From Lysobacterales bacterium 15-68-25 (GTDB taxonomy: Bacteria; Pseudomonadota; Gammaproteobacteria; Xanthomonadales; Rhodanobacteraceae), in the NCBI GenBank assembly GCA_002279065.1, contig NCKB01000010.1:1-64000 (forward strand): a stretch of DNA of 64,000 bases, read 5' to 3'. Both the position numbers and the translations under genes were made by a program. Shown here piece by piece: positions 34,537 to 42,977 of this stretch. A model generated the notes under the pieces. The model did not search any database. It saw only the letters and a program-made list of their open reading frames with translations, and was not told the origin of the DNA. How positions within the stretch are numbered: position 1 is the first letter of the stretch; each line of letters starts with the position of its first letter.

Positions 34537-36141
34537 ATGCATGACCGGGTCAGTGTAGTGGCGCCCGCCGCGCGCTGGCGAGCCGCCTTCCTCACGGTTT
34601 TCGCCTTCCAGCAGGTGCTCAAGTGCTGGCTGGCGGCCACGCTCGCGCCGTTCACCGATGAGGCCTTCTACTGGCTGGAAAGCCGGCATCCGGCGTGGGG
34701 TTACAGTGACCTGCCGCCATTGACCGCCTGGCTGATCCGGCTCGGCGAGGGCGTTGCCGGGCATGGCGTATTCGGCATGCGCTGGCCGTTCCTGGTGCTC
34801 GGTGCGGCACTGCCGTGGATCGTGGTGCGTTTCGCCCGCGAGGCTTTCGATGCGCGCACCGGCTGGCAGGCCGGGCTGCTCTGCCTGCTGCTGCCGCTGG
34901 CCGGCACGCTCGGCGTGCTGGCACTGCCGGATGTGCCGCTGACCGTGGCGATCATGCTGGCGGTATGGGCGCTGGCACGGGTGACGCGCGAAGACCGGCG
35001 ACGCGACTGGTGGCTGCTCGGCGTGTCGCTCGCGCTGGCCTGGATGACCCATTACCGCGCGGCGATGCCGATGCTGGTCGGACTGCTGTTTCTGCTGTTC
35101 GCCCCCCGCGGGCGACAGCTCTGGCGCCGCCCGGGGTTGTGGCTGGCGCTGACGGTGGCGGCGCTGGGGCTGGTGCCGCTGGCGGTATCGAACTGGCGGC
35201 AGCACGGCGCCGGGATCGCCTTCCAGCTGGTCGACCGCAACCCCTGGCGGTTCCACGCCAGCGCGCTGGTGCAGCCGCTGGAGCAGGCACTGGCCTGCAC
35301 GCCGCTGCTCAACGCGATGCTGCTCTGGGTGGCCTGGCAGGCCTGGCGACGTCGTCGAGAGGGGGCGCCCTGGGACGTGATGGCCTTCGTCTCGGGCGGC
35401 TTCCTGGGGTTGTACTTTCTGCTCGGCCTGTTTGCCGACGATGTGCGCTTCCGTGCCCACTGGCCGCTGCCGGGCTATCTGCCGCTGCTCGCCGGGCTGC
35501 CGGTGCTGGTGGCGTCGAGACCGCGACCGGCGGCACGCTGGTGGCTCGCTGCCGCCGCGGTCCTGGCCATGTTGGGGCAGGGTCTCGGGCTGGCTTACCT
35601 CGGCATGGCCGCAACGCCGGGTGGCGCCACCCGGCTGGCGAATCTCAAGGCATTTCCCTATGCCTTCGTCGGCTGGCGTGAGGCCGCGGCACTGGTGGCG
35701 CCGGCGCGGCATGAGGGCGTCCTGGTGGCGGACAACTTCGCGCTGGCGGCCGAACTGGCTTTCGCGCTGGACGACCGGCAACCGGTCTACAGCCTGGACA
35801 GCCCGTTGAACGTCAAGCACGGCCGCGCGCCGCAACTGGCTCGGTGGCGGTTGGATGAGGCGGGGCTGCGTGCCGCGCACGCCGGGCAACCCATGCTGCT
35901 GGCCGTGGAGGAGACTGCGCAGAGCGAGCGCGAGCGGTTCGTGTGGCTGGGCACGATCTGTCGTCGCATCAACGGCCCCCGGGAGGTGGCGCGGGTGTCG
36001 CTGTACGACGGGCGCAAGCGGGTGGCGCTGTATCTGGGAGCCGTGCCGTTGCAAGCGCCTGCCGCAGCCGAAGCCGTACCTGCCGAGCGTGGCGCCTGCC
36101 CGATCTGGCGGGCCGCCCATGCCGCCGACGTTCCCCGCTGA
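34537..36141 (+). CDS. Glycosyltransferase family 39 (ArnT/PMT-like) membrane protein
   Basis: A 534-residue protein with about ten membrane helices and a soluble C-terminal part. The first periplasmic loop carries FTDEAFYWLESRHPAWGYSDLPPL, with the Asp-Glu pair that marks PMT/ArnT-type C-glycosyltransferases using polyprenyl-phosphate sugars. It probably moves a sugar to lipid A or a protein on the periplasmic side. No undecaprenyl-sugar synthase neighbours it, so donor and acceptor are open. ATG 34537 is immediately followed by a second in-window ATG in another frame; no strong ribosome site. Confidence 0.82.
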   Translation: MHDRVSVVAPAARWRAAFLTVFAFQQVLKCWLAATLAPFTDEAFYWLESRHPAWGYSDLPPLTAWLIRLGEGVAGHGVFGMRWPFLVLGAALPWIVVRFAREAFDARTGWQAGLLCLLLPLAGTLGVLALPDVPLTVAIMLAVWALARVTREDRRRDWWLLGVSLALAWMTHYRAAMPMLVGLLFLLFAPRGRQLWRRPGLWLALTVAALGLVPLAVSNWRQHGAGIAFQLVDRNPWRFHASALVQPLEQALACTPLLNAMLLWVAWQAWRRRREGAPWDVMAFVSGGFLGLYFLLGLFADDVRFRAHWPLPGYLPLLAGLPVLVASRPRPAARWWLAAAAVLAMLGQGLGLAYLGMAATPGGATRLANLKAFPYAFVGWREAAALVAPARHEGVLVADNFALAAELAFALDDRQPVYSLDSPLNVKHGRAPQLARWRLDEAGLRAAHAGQPMLLAVEETAQSERERFVWLGTICRRINGPREVARVSLYDGRKRVALYLGAVPLQAPAAAEAVPAERGACPIWRAAHAADVPR

Positions 36142-36147
36142 TCGCTT

Positions 36148-36729
36148 TTAGGGAATGGCGTAGCCGGCGCTGCGCAGCAGGCGCGCCAGCGCGATCAGCG
36201 GCAAGCCCACCAGGGCGGTGGGGTCCTCGCTCTCGATGCGCTCGAACAGGCTGATACCCAGTCCTTCGCATTTGAAGCTGCCCGCACAGTCCAGCGGCTG
36301 CTCGCGGGCGACGTAGCGTTCGATCTCGCTCTCGCCAAGCGGGCGGAACACGGCATGGGTAAGGTCCACATGCACGTGCGCAGTGCCGTCGCGGGCATCG
36401 AGCAGGCACAGCGCGGTGTGGAACCGTACGGTCCGGCCTGACGAGCGCCGCAACTGCTCTCGCGCGCGCTCCGACGAGCCGGGCTTGTCCAGCGGAAGGC
36501 CATCCAGATCAGCCACCTGGTCGGAACCGATCACCAGGGCACCGGGATGCCGCTCGGCTACCGCCGTGGCTTTGGCGACCGCAAGCCTTCGCGCGCGCTC
36601 GCCCGGTGGCTCCCCGGCGATGTGGAGTTCGTCGATGCCGGGGGCTTCCTGGGTGAAGTCGTCGTGCAGCCTGCGTAGCATTTCGGCCCGGTAGCGTGAG
36701 GTGGAGCCGAGGATCAGCGGCGGCCTCAT
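36148..36729 (-). CDS. Maf-family nucleotide pyrophosphatase (YceF-like)
   Basis: A 193-residue Maf protein. The family motifs are seen: [17 protein letters not shown] at the N-terminus, [12 protein letters not shown] (about residues 66-77) and a [22 protein letters not shown]-type block. It probably removes pyrophosphate from 7-methyl-GTP, as E. coli YceF does. In E. coli yceF also lies beside yceD-rpmF, as here, although in this window it is divergent from them. The stop of the upstream gene overlaps its ATG. Confidence 0.9.
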   Translation of the reverse strand: [193 protein letters not shown]

Positions 36730-37184
36730 GCGCCCGGCCCCCGGTGGATGTGCTCGCGCATCGCGCTGTCCAGGTCGTGCTGGGCCTGGCTGAGCGCTTC
36801 GAGCAGAGGTTGCAGGCGGCCGCGGGTGTCCCGCATCGACTGGGCCGTGGCCTCCAGTTGCTGTCGGCTGGCCTCGCCGGCGCAGTCGCGGATCCACAGG
36901 CGCTGCTGGAGCAGGGCACGCAGGCCGGCATCGATCGCTTGTCTGGCATCCTTCTCACTGGCCTGCGGGCTGTCTGGGTTGAGCGACATCACCGCGTGGG
37001 CGCGCTGCAGCCCGGTGCGGCAGGTCTTCAGATCGCCTTCCAGCCGGTCGGCCAGGTCGAGCAGGGTCTGCAGGCTTTCGTGATGCTGCCGGTCGCGTCG
37101 GCGCTGGCGCAGCAGCAGGATCGCCACGGCCGTGGCCAGGCCGAACAGGGCCGCGCCGCCCGCTATCATCATTTCGGGAGTCAC
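36726..37184 (-). CDS. Small membrane-anchored coiled-coil protein, unknown function
   Basis: About 152 residues if GTG 37184 is used; ATG 37172 or 37169 would shorten it by four or five. One N-terminal helix (MMIAGGAALFGLATAVAILLL) is followed by a helical, probably coiled-coil domain (SLQTLLDLADRLEGDLKTCR and onward). The stop overlaps the maf ATG by ATGA, so the two are coupled. No recognisable family; a cell-envelope role is only a guess. Confidence 0.6.
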   Translation of the reverse strand: MTPEMMIAGGAALFGLATAVAILLLRQRRRDRQHHESLQTLLDLADRLEGDLKTCRTGLQRAHAVMSLNPDSPQASEKDARQAIDAGLRALLQQRLWIRDCAGEASRQQLEATAQSMRDTRGRLQPLLEALSQAQHDLDSAMREHIHRGPGA

Positions 37185-37290
37185 TGGGGGCGTTCGCCGC
37201 AAGAAAATCGGGCGACCAGTCTGCCTGAACCGGCACTTTGCAGGCAAAATGCCCGCCCTGCCGCCGGATGGACGCCGGTTTCATGCGTGG

Positions 37291-37319
37291 TTGACTTGGA
37301 TCGCCGCCAAACCGATAAT
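37291..37319 (+). promoter_or_regulatory. Sigma-70-type promoter of the yceD-rpmF unit
   Basis: TTGACT (37291-37296) and GATAAT (37314-37319) are separated by exactly 17 bases. The predicted start is near 37326, only about three bases before the ATG at 37329, so the message would be almost leaderless. Confidence 0.82.
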
Positions 37320-37328
37320 TTCGCGATT

Positions 37329-37844
37329 ATGTCCGTGACACTGCCAGAGTCCGTGGACGCTTGGCGCATGGTTTCGGCGCGGCGTTCCTTCGCGGGAACG
37401 CTTCCGGTGGCCTCGATGCCCCGCCTTTGCGGGATGCTCGCAGGCGATGCGGGGGAGGTCGCCTACGAGCTCGAGTTCGGCCGTGACGAACTCGGCATGG
37501 CGTATCTCGATGTTCGCGCGGATGCGCCGCTGACAGTGACCTGCCAGCGATCGCTCGAGCCGTTCGTGCTGCCGGTGTCGGTCAGCAGCCGGTTGGGGTT
37601 GATCCGCTCGGAGCGCGAGGAATCCGGGTTGTCGCCCGAGTCCGAGCCACTGCTGGTGGAAGGGGATGGCAAGCTGGCCATGGCCGATGTCATCGAGGAC
37701 GAGTTGTTGTTGGCGCTGCCGCTGGTGCCGATCAATCCGGACAGCGAACTGCCCGAAGAAGTCACCCGTCCGTCGTCGGACTCCGAAACCGGCGACGAAC
37801 GCACCGAAAACCCGTTCGCGGTGTTGCGCGAACTGAAGAAATAA
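37329..37844 (+). CDS. YceD family protein (DUF177, 23S rRNA accumulation)
   Basis: A 171-residue acidic DUF177 protein. The family core is LTVTCQRSLEPFVLPVSVSS and the later EDELLLALPLVPI block, followed by the conserved NPFAVLRELKK end. In E. coli and plants, relatives are needed for normal 23S rRNA accumulation. It precedes rpmF by 36 bases, the widely conserved yceD-rpmF pairing. The longer upstream frame overlaps minus-strand genes and is rejected. Confidence 0.9.
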   Translation: MSVTLPESVDAWRMVSARRSFAGTLPVASMPRLCGMLAGDAGEVAYELEFGRDELGMAYLDVRADAPLTVTCQRSLEPFVLPVSVSSRLGLIRSEREESGLSPESEPLLVEGDGKLAMADVIEDELLLALPLVPINPDSELPEEVTRPSSDSETGDERTENPFAVLRELKK

Positions 37845-37880
37845 CCCGCTAGCTACAAGCGATTACGTTGGAGATCCGCC

Positions 37881-38075
37881 ATGGCCGTTGCCAAGAGCCG
37901 CAAGACCCCGTCCACCCGCGGCATGCGTCGTTCGCACGACAAGCTGAAGACCGTGCAGCTGTCGACCGACCCGACCAGCGGTGAGGTGCACCTGCGCCAC
38001 CACGTGACGGCCGACGGTTACTACCGCGGCAAGAAGGTGATCGACACCGCCACGGCGGTGGTCGAAGAGGATTGA
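37881..38075 (+). CDS. rpmF: 50S ribosomal protein L32
   Basis: A 64-residue L32 starting [20 protein letters not shown], the standard opening, with a basic N-terminal half and compact C-terminal part. The paired-Cys zinc ribbon found in some L32 proteins is absent, as in the zinc-free form. A TTGGAG ribosome site lies upstream and a strong terminator follows. Confidence 0.96.
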   Translation: MAVAKSRKTPSTRGMRRSHDKLKTVQLSTDPTSGEVHLRHHVTADGYYRGKKVIDTATAVVEED

Positions 38076-38098
38076 TCGAATCCTGCCGGGATTCCCTT

Positions 38099-38132
38099 GG
38101 CAAAGCGGCGCGGTGACGCGCCGCTTTGCTTT
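38099..38132 (+). terminator. Intrinsic terminator after rpmF
   Basis: CAAAGCGGCGCG and CGCGCCGCTTTG form a perfect 12-bp stem with loop GTGA, followed by CTTTTG. It separates rpmF from fabH. Confidence 0.9.
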
Positions 38133-38231
38133 TGCGTGCGTGCGAACGTAACTTTGCCGGCTTCGGCGCGGTTTTCCGATCTCCCTGTGGGGACGGCCAA
38201 CGCCCGACGACCGCACTGACTGGATAGTGGC

Positions 38232-39206
38232 ATGACCCCGATCTACTCCCGCATCACCGGTACCGGCAGCGCGCTGCCGGCGCGCATCCTCACCAATGCC
38301 GATCTCGAGAAGCTGGTCGAGACCAGCGACGAGTGGATCCAGACCCGCACCGGCATCCGCCAGCGCCACGTAGCCGCCGAGGGCGAGACCACGGCCGACT
38401 TGGCCACGGCGGCCGCCCAGCGCGCCCTGGAGGCCGCCGGCGTCAAGGCATCCGAGATCGACCTGATCGTCCTGGGCACCACCACCCCGGACATCATTTT
38501 CCCCTCCACGGCCTGCCTCGTGCAGCACCGTCTGGGCGCGAACGGTTGTGCGGCATTCGACGTCAACGCGGCGTGCTCGGGTTTCATGTACGCGCTTGGC
38601 GTGGCCGACAAGTTCATCAAGAGCGGCCAGTCGAAGAAGGTGCTGGTGATCGGCGCGGAGACGCTGACCCGCATGGTCGACTGGACCGAGCGCGAGACCT
38701 GCGTGCTGTTCGGCGACGGCGCGGGTGCCGTGGTGCTCGAGGCTTCCAGCGAGCCGGGCATCTACGCCACCTGTCTGCATGCCGACGGCGGCCACAAGGA
38801 GCTGCTGTACAACCCGGTCGGCGTGTCGGCCGGCTTCACCGACGAGCCGAACCATGGCGTGCGCATCCGCATGGCCGGTCGCGAAGTGTTCAAGGTCGCG
38901 GTGAAGACGCTGGACTCGCTGGTCGACGAGACCCTGCAGGCCGCCGGCATGCAGGAATCGGACATCGACTGGCTGATCCCGCACCAGGCCAACCTGCGCA
39001 TCATCGAGGCAACCGCCAAGCGCCTGAAAATGTCGATGGACCGCGTGGTGGTCACGGTCGACAAGCACGCCAACACCTCGTCGGGTTCGGTGCCGCTGGC
39101 GCTGGACTACGCGGTGCGCTCGGGCAAGGTGCAGCGCGGCCAGACCCTGTTGCTGGAGGCGTTCGGCGGCGGCTTCACCTGGGCGTCGGCGCTGCTGCGC
39201 TACTGA
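38232..39206 (+). CDS. fabH: Beta-ketoacyl-ACP synthase III
   Basis: A 324-residue KAS III. The catalytic Cys is in [11 protein letters not shown] (near residue 113), His in IPHQANLRI (near 250) and Asn in [13 protein letters not shown] (near 280). It condenses acetyl-CoA with malonyl-ACP to start fatty acid synthesis. In E. coli plsX lies between rpmF and fabH; here plsX is missing and a terminator takes its place. Confidence 0.95.
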   Translation: MTPIYSRITGTGSALPARILTNADLEKLVETSDEWIQTRTGIRQRHVAAEGETTADLATAAAQRALEAAGVKASEIDLIVLGTTTPDIIFPSTACLVQHRLGANGCAAFDVNAACSGFMYALGVADKFIKSGQSKKVLVIGAETLTRMVDWTERETCVLFGDGAGAVVLEASSEPGIYATCLHADGGHKELLYNPVGVSAGFTDEPNHGVRIRMAGREVFKVAVKTLDSLVDETLQAAGMQESDIDWLIPHQANLRIIEATAKRLKMSMDRVVVTVDKHANTSSGSVPLALDYAVRSGKVQRGQTLLLEAFGGGFTWASALLRY

Positions 39207-39226
39207 GCCGGCGCGGTCGCAGGCCC

Positions 39227-39258
39227 CGCAAATGCCGTCCTCCGGGGCGGCATTTGCG
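39227..39258 (+). terminator. Candidate terminator or attenuator between fabH and fabD
   Basis: CGCAAATGCCG (39227-39237) and its perfect complement (39248-39258) form an 11-bp stem with a 10-base loop. The following bases TTCTAC contain no proper T-run, so pausing or partial termination is as likely as a full stop. Confidence 0.5.
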
Positions 39259-39345
39259 TTCTACGGCACGGAACGTCGCGATACGGCTGCGTACGTCATC
39301 GATTGCTGGCACCATGCGCGTTTTCCCCGACCGGTTTCCGTATCC

Positions 39346-40293
39346 ATGACTGCACCCGTCTCTTCGCTGGCCTTCGTGTTTCCCGGGCAGGGCTCCCAGT
39401 CCGTCGGCATGCTGGCCGAACTGGCCGAGCTGCATCCGGAAGTGCAGGCGACCTTCGAGGAGGCCTCCGAGGGTGCCGGCGTCGATCTGTGGGCGTTGAG
39501 CCAGCAGGGGCCGGAGGAGCAGCTCAACCGCACCGAGTACACCCAGCCCGCGCTACTCGCGGCGAGCATCGCGGTGTGGCGCGTGTGGGGCGCGCAAGGT
39601 GGCGCCATGCCGGCACAGCTGGCCGGCCACAGCCTGGGCGAGTACAGCGCGCTGGTCGCCGCCGGGTCGATCGCCCTGGTCGACGCCGCGCACCTGGTGC
39701 GCATCCGTGGACAGGCCATGCAGGACGCCGCGCCAGCTGGCACCGGCGCGATGGCCGCCGTGCTCGGCGCCGAGGATGCCGTGGTCGAGCAGGCTTGCCA
39801 GGACGCGTCCGGTGTGCACGTCGTGGTCCCGGCCAACTTCAATTCGCCCGGTCAGGTCGTGATCGGTGGTCATGTCGAGGCGGTGGACAAGGCGCTGGCG
39901 CTGCTGGCCGAGCGCGGCGTGCGCAAGGCGATCAAGCTGCCGGTAAGCGTGCCGTCGCATACGCCGCTGATGCGCGAGGCCGCCAACCGACTTGCCGAGG
40001 CGATGACCGCCTACGACTGGCGCGAACCGGCGATCCCGGTGGTGCAGAACGTGGACGCCAAGGTGCACGATGGCGTCGTCTCGATCCGCGAGGCGCTGGT
40101 CAGCCAGCTCTACCAGCCGGTGCTCTGGACCCAGTGCGTACAAGCGCTGGCGTCCGGTGGCGCCACCCGTTTCGCCGAGTGCGGCCCTGGCAAGGTGCTG
40201 GCCGGGCTGGTCAAGCGCATCGACAAGAGCCTGGAGGCGCGAGCCCTGGGTACGCCGGGCGACCTCGAGGCCGCCCGCACCGAGTGGGCCTGA
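39346..40293 (+). CDS. fabD: Malonyl-CoA:ACP transacylase
   Basis: A 315-residue acyltransferase. The nucleophile Ser is in AGHSLGEYSAL (near residue 94), preceded by FVFPGQGSQ at the N-terminus; the partner His is in SVPSHTPLM (near 205). It loads malonate onto ACP. Start ATG 39346 matches the family beginning. Confidence 0.95.
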   Translation: MTAPVSSLAFVFPGQGSQSVGMLAELAELHPEVQATFEEASEGAGVDLWALSQQGPEEQLNRTEYTQPALLAASIAVWRVWGAQGGAMPAQLAGHSLGEYSALVAAGSIALVDAAHLVRIRGQAMQDAAPAGTGAMAAVLGAEDAVVEQACQDASGVHVVVPANFNSPGQVVIGGHVEAVDKALALLAERGVRKAIKLPVSVPSHTPLMREAANRLAEAMTAYDWREPAIPVVQNVDAKVHDGVVSIREALVSQLYQPVLWTQCVQALASGGATRFAECGPGKVLAGLVKRIDKSLEARALGTPGDLEAARTEWA

Positions 40294-40326
40294 GCCCTTC
40301 CGATCACGAACTGCAAGGACACACGC

Positions 40327-41070
40327 ATGAACGACGTACTAAAGGGTGAAGTCGCCCTCGTGACCGGAGCCAGTCGCGGCATCGGTGCGGCCATCGCCGA
40401 CGAACTGGCCGCCATGGGCGCCACGGTGATCGGCACCGCCACCAGCGACGCTGGCGCCGCCGCCATCGGCGAGAGGCTGGCCGCGGGGGGCGGCCACGGC
40501 CGCAAGCTCGACGTCACCGACGGGGCGGCGGTCACGGCCCTGATCGACGCCATCGGCAAGGAGTTCGGCCCGGTCTCGATCCTGGTCAACAACGCTGGCA
40601 TCACCCGCGACCAGTTGCTGATGCGGATGAGTGACGAGGACTGGCAGGCGATCCTGGACACCAACCTGTCCTCGGTCTACCGCACCTCCAAGGCGGTGAT
40701 GCGCGGCATGATGAAGGCGCGCAAGGGGCGCATCATCTCCATCGCATCGGTGGTCGGCGTGACCGGCAATCCGGGCCAGGCCAACTACGCGGCGGCCAAG
40801 GCCGGCATCATCGCGTTCTCCAAGTCGCTGGCGCGCGAGATCGGTAGCCGCGGCATCACCGTGAACGTGGTCGCCCCGGGCTTCATCGACACCGACATGA
40901 CCCGCGCCCTCACCGAGGAACAGCGCGGTGCGCTGCTCGGCCAGATCGCACTGGGCCGGCTGGGCGAGGCGACGGACATCGCCAAAGCGGTCGGCTTCCT
41001 GGCCTCGCCGGCGGCCGCCTACATCACCGGCGAGACGCTGCATGTCAACGGCGGCATGTACATGCCCTGA
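40327..41070 (+). CDS. fabG: 3-oxoacyl-ACP reductase
   Basis: A 247-residue short-chain dehydrogenase. The NADPH motif TGASRGIGAAIA is near residues 14-25, NNAG near 88 and the catalytic Ser-Tyr-Lys set is SVVGVTGNPGQANYAAAK. It reduces beta-ketoacyl-ACP. It follows fabD by 33 bases with CAAGGAC as ribosome site. Confidence 0.95.
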   Translation: MNDVLKGEVALVTGASRGIGAAIADELAAMGATVIGTATSDAGAAAIGERLAAGGGHGRKLDVTDGAAVTALIDAIGKEFGPVSILVNNAGITRDQLLMRMSDEDWQAILDTNLSSVYRTSKAVMRGMMKARKGRIISIASVVGVTGNPGQANYAAAKAGIIAFSKSLAREIGSRGITVNVVAPGFIDTDMTRALTEEQRGALLGQIALGRLGEATDIAKAVGFLASPAAAYITGETLHVNGGMYMP

Positions 41071-41295
41071 GTTTCCGGGGCGGGGTGTGGTCCCCGTCCC
41101 AGTCCATTTGGCCGGTTGTCGCCAGCCGACGTTTTTTGGGCGACAATGGCCACTTCGCGCCGGTCGACAGGCCAGCGCTGCTCCACTGTCCGCGGCAGGA
41201 CACCGGTCCCTCGGGAGCCGGGCGACGCCGGGCGCGGGCCTCTGCCGGAACAAGCCGGCGCAGCACGAAAATTTCTCCTTGGGAGGTTTTGCAAC
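41071..41295 (+). promoter_or_regulatory. Long fabG-acpP spacer with an inverted repeat
   Basis: The 225-base gap holds an inverted repeat, TTGTCGCC (41116-41123) and GGCGACAA (41139-41146), extended outward by GGCC. The element flanks a T-run (GTTTTTT). It could be a terminator-like attenuator, a leader fold, or an operator for separate acpP expression, since acpP normally needs far more product than fabG. A clean promoter could not be fixed. A good ribosome site (GGGAGG) precedes acpP. Confidence 0.45.
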
Positions 41296-41535
41296 ATGAG
41301 CACCATCGAAGAACGCGTCAAGAAAATCGTCATCGAGCAGCTGGGCGTGAAGGAAGATGAAGTCACGGCGAACGCTTCGTTCGTGGACGATCTGGGCGCG
41401 GACTCGCTGGACACGGTCGAGCTGGTGATGGCTCTGGAAGAAGAGTTCGAGACCGAGATCCCGGACGAGGAAGCCGAGAAGATCACCACCGTGCAGCAGG
41501 CGGTGGACTACATCAAGGCCCATTCCAAGGAGTAA
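41296..41535 (+). CDS. acpP: Acyl carrier protein
   Basis: A 79-residue acidic ACP. The phosphopantetheine Ser is in the invariant [16 protein letters not shown] motif (Ser near residue 37). It carries growing acyl chains for fatty acid, lipid A and other syntheses. The family is 75-80 residues long. Confidence 0.97.
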   Translation: MSTIEERVKKIVIEQLGVKEDEVTANASFVDDLGADSLDTVELVMALEEEFETEIPDEEAEKITTVQQAVDYIKAHSKE

Positions 41536-41591
41536 TCGCGACGCGGGCGATGCCGTTCCACGGACGTTCCGCCCGCGCCCCGATCGCGAAA

Positions 41592-41616
41592 GCTGCGCCG
41601 ACCCGGCGCAGTTTTC
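41592..41616 (+). terminator. Candidate intrinsic terminator after acpP
   Basis: CTGCGCCG and CGGCGCAG form an 8-bp stem with loop ACC, followed by TTTTCGTTT. It would limit readthrough into fabF. Confidence 0.75.
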
Positions 41617-41680
41617 GTTTCCGCATTTCGTAACCTGCGACCGCGTATGGTTCGCGCGGCCTCAGTGAAGGAAAAGACGC

Positions 41681-42970
41681 ATGAGCAAACGACGCGTGGT
41701 AGTGACCGGCATGGGCATCGTCTCGCCGGTCGGCAACGACATCGCCACCGCCTGGAAGAACGTGCTCGAAGGCAACAGTGGCATTGGTCCGGTCACCGCC
41801 TTCGACGCCTCCGCCTATGCCACCCGCATTGCCGGCGAGGTCCGTGACTTCGACCCGGTCGAGGCCTATTTCGCCGGGACGGACACGCCCGACGACGAGC
41901 GGCGCGCGATCGCCAAGGACTTCAAGCGGATGGATCCGTTCATCCACTACGGCATCGTGGCGGGCACGCATGCGTTCCGTCAGTCCGGTCTGGTCGTCAC
42001 CGACGAGAACGCCGGGCGCATTGGCATCGCGGCCGGCGCCGGCATCGGCGGTCTGCATACGATCGAAGCGACGACGCTGGAGCTGGCCGAGAAGGGGCCG
42101 CGCAAGGTGTCGCCGTTCTACGTGCCGAGCTCGATCATCAACATGGTCGCCGGCAACCTGTCGATCTACCACGGCCTGAAGGGCCCGAACATCGCGCTGG
42201 TGTCGGCCTGCACCACGGCCGCGCACAACATCGGCATGGCGATGCGTCTGATCCAGTACGGCGATGCCGACGCGATGCTGGCCGGTGGTGCCGAGTTCGC
42301 CACCACGCCGACCGCGATGGCGGGTTTTTGCTCGGCCAAGGCCATGTCCACCCGCAACGACGATCCCCTGCACGCCAGCCGTCCGTGGGACACCGGTCGC
42401 GACGGCTTCCTGCTGTCCAATGGTGCCGGCATGCTGATGCTCGAGGAGTACGAGTTCGCCAAGGCACGTGGTGCCAACATCCTGGCCGAGATCATCGGCT
42501 TCGGCATGAGCGGCGATGCGTATCACATCACCGCGCCGAGCGGCGATGGAGCCGAGCTGGCCATGCGCAATGCGCTGCACGACGCCGGCCTCAAGCCGGA
42601 GGATGTGCAGTACGTCAATGCCCACGGCACCTCGACCCCGGTCGGCGACCTGGGTGAGGCCAAGGCCATCCGCAACGTGTTCGGTGAACACGCCACGCGC
42701 AAGGGCAAGTTCGCGGTCAGCTCGACCAAGTCGGTCACCGGCCACCTGCTGGGCGCGGCGGGCGGCGTCGAGGCGATCTTCACCGTGATGGCACTGCGCG
42801 AAGGCGTCATGCCGCCGACCATGAACCTGGTGGACCTCGATCCCGAGGTTGCTGCGCTGGGCATGGATCTGGTGCCGAACAAGGCGGAAAAGGCCGAGCT
42901 CAACGTGGCGATCTCCAATTCGTTCGGCTTCGGCGGCACCAACGGCACGCTGGCCTTCCGTCGCATCTAG
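41681..42970 (+). CDS. fabF: Beta-ketoacyl-ACP synthase II
   Basis: A 429-residue KAS II. The catalytic triad is Cys in VSACTTAAHNIG (near residue 180), His in NAHGTSTPVGD (near 320) and His in SVTGHLLGAAGG (near 355). It elongates acyl-ACP with malonyl-ACP. GAAGGAAAAG precedes ATG 41681. Slightly longer than the 413-residue E. coli enzyme because of an N-terminal-half insertion around DTPDDERRAIAKDFKRMD. Confidence 0.95.
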   Translation: MSKRRVVVTGMGIVSPVGNDIATAWKNVLEGNSGIGPVTAFDASAYATRIAGEVRDFDPVEAYFAGTDTPDDERRAIAKDFKRMDPFIHYGIVAGTHAFRQSGLVVTDENAGRIGIAAGAGIGGLHTIEATTLELAEKGPRKVSPFYVPSSIINMVAGNLSIYHGLKGPNIALVSACTTAAHNIGMAMRLIQYGDADAMLAGGAEFATTPTAMAGFCSAKAMSTRNDDPLHASRPWDTGRDGFLLSNGAGMLMLEEYEFAKARGANILAEIIGFGMSGDAYHITAPSGDGAELAMRNALHDAGLKPEDVQYVNAHGTSTPVGDLGEAKAIRNVFGEHATRKGKFAVSSTKSVTGHLLGAAGGVEAIFTVMALREGVMPPTMNLVDLDPEVAALGMDLVPNKAEKAELNVAISNSFGFGGTNGTLAFRRI

Positions 42971-42977
42971 GCGACGG

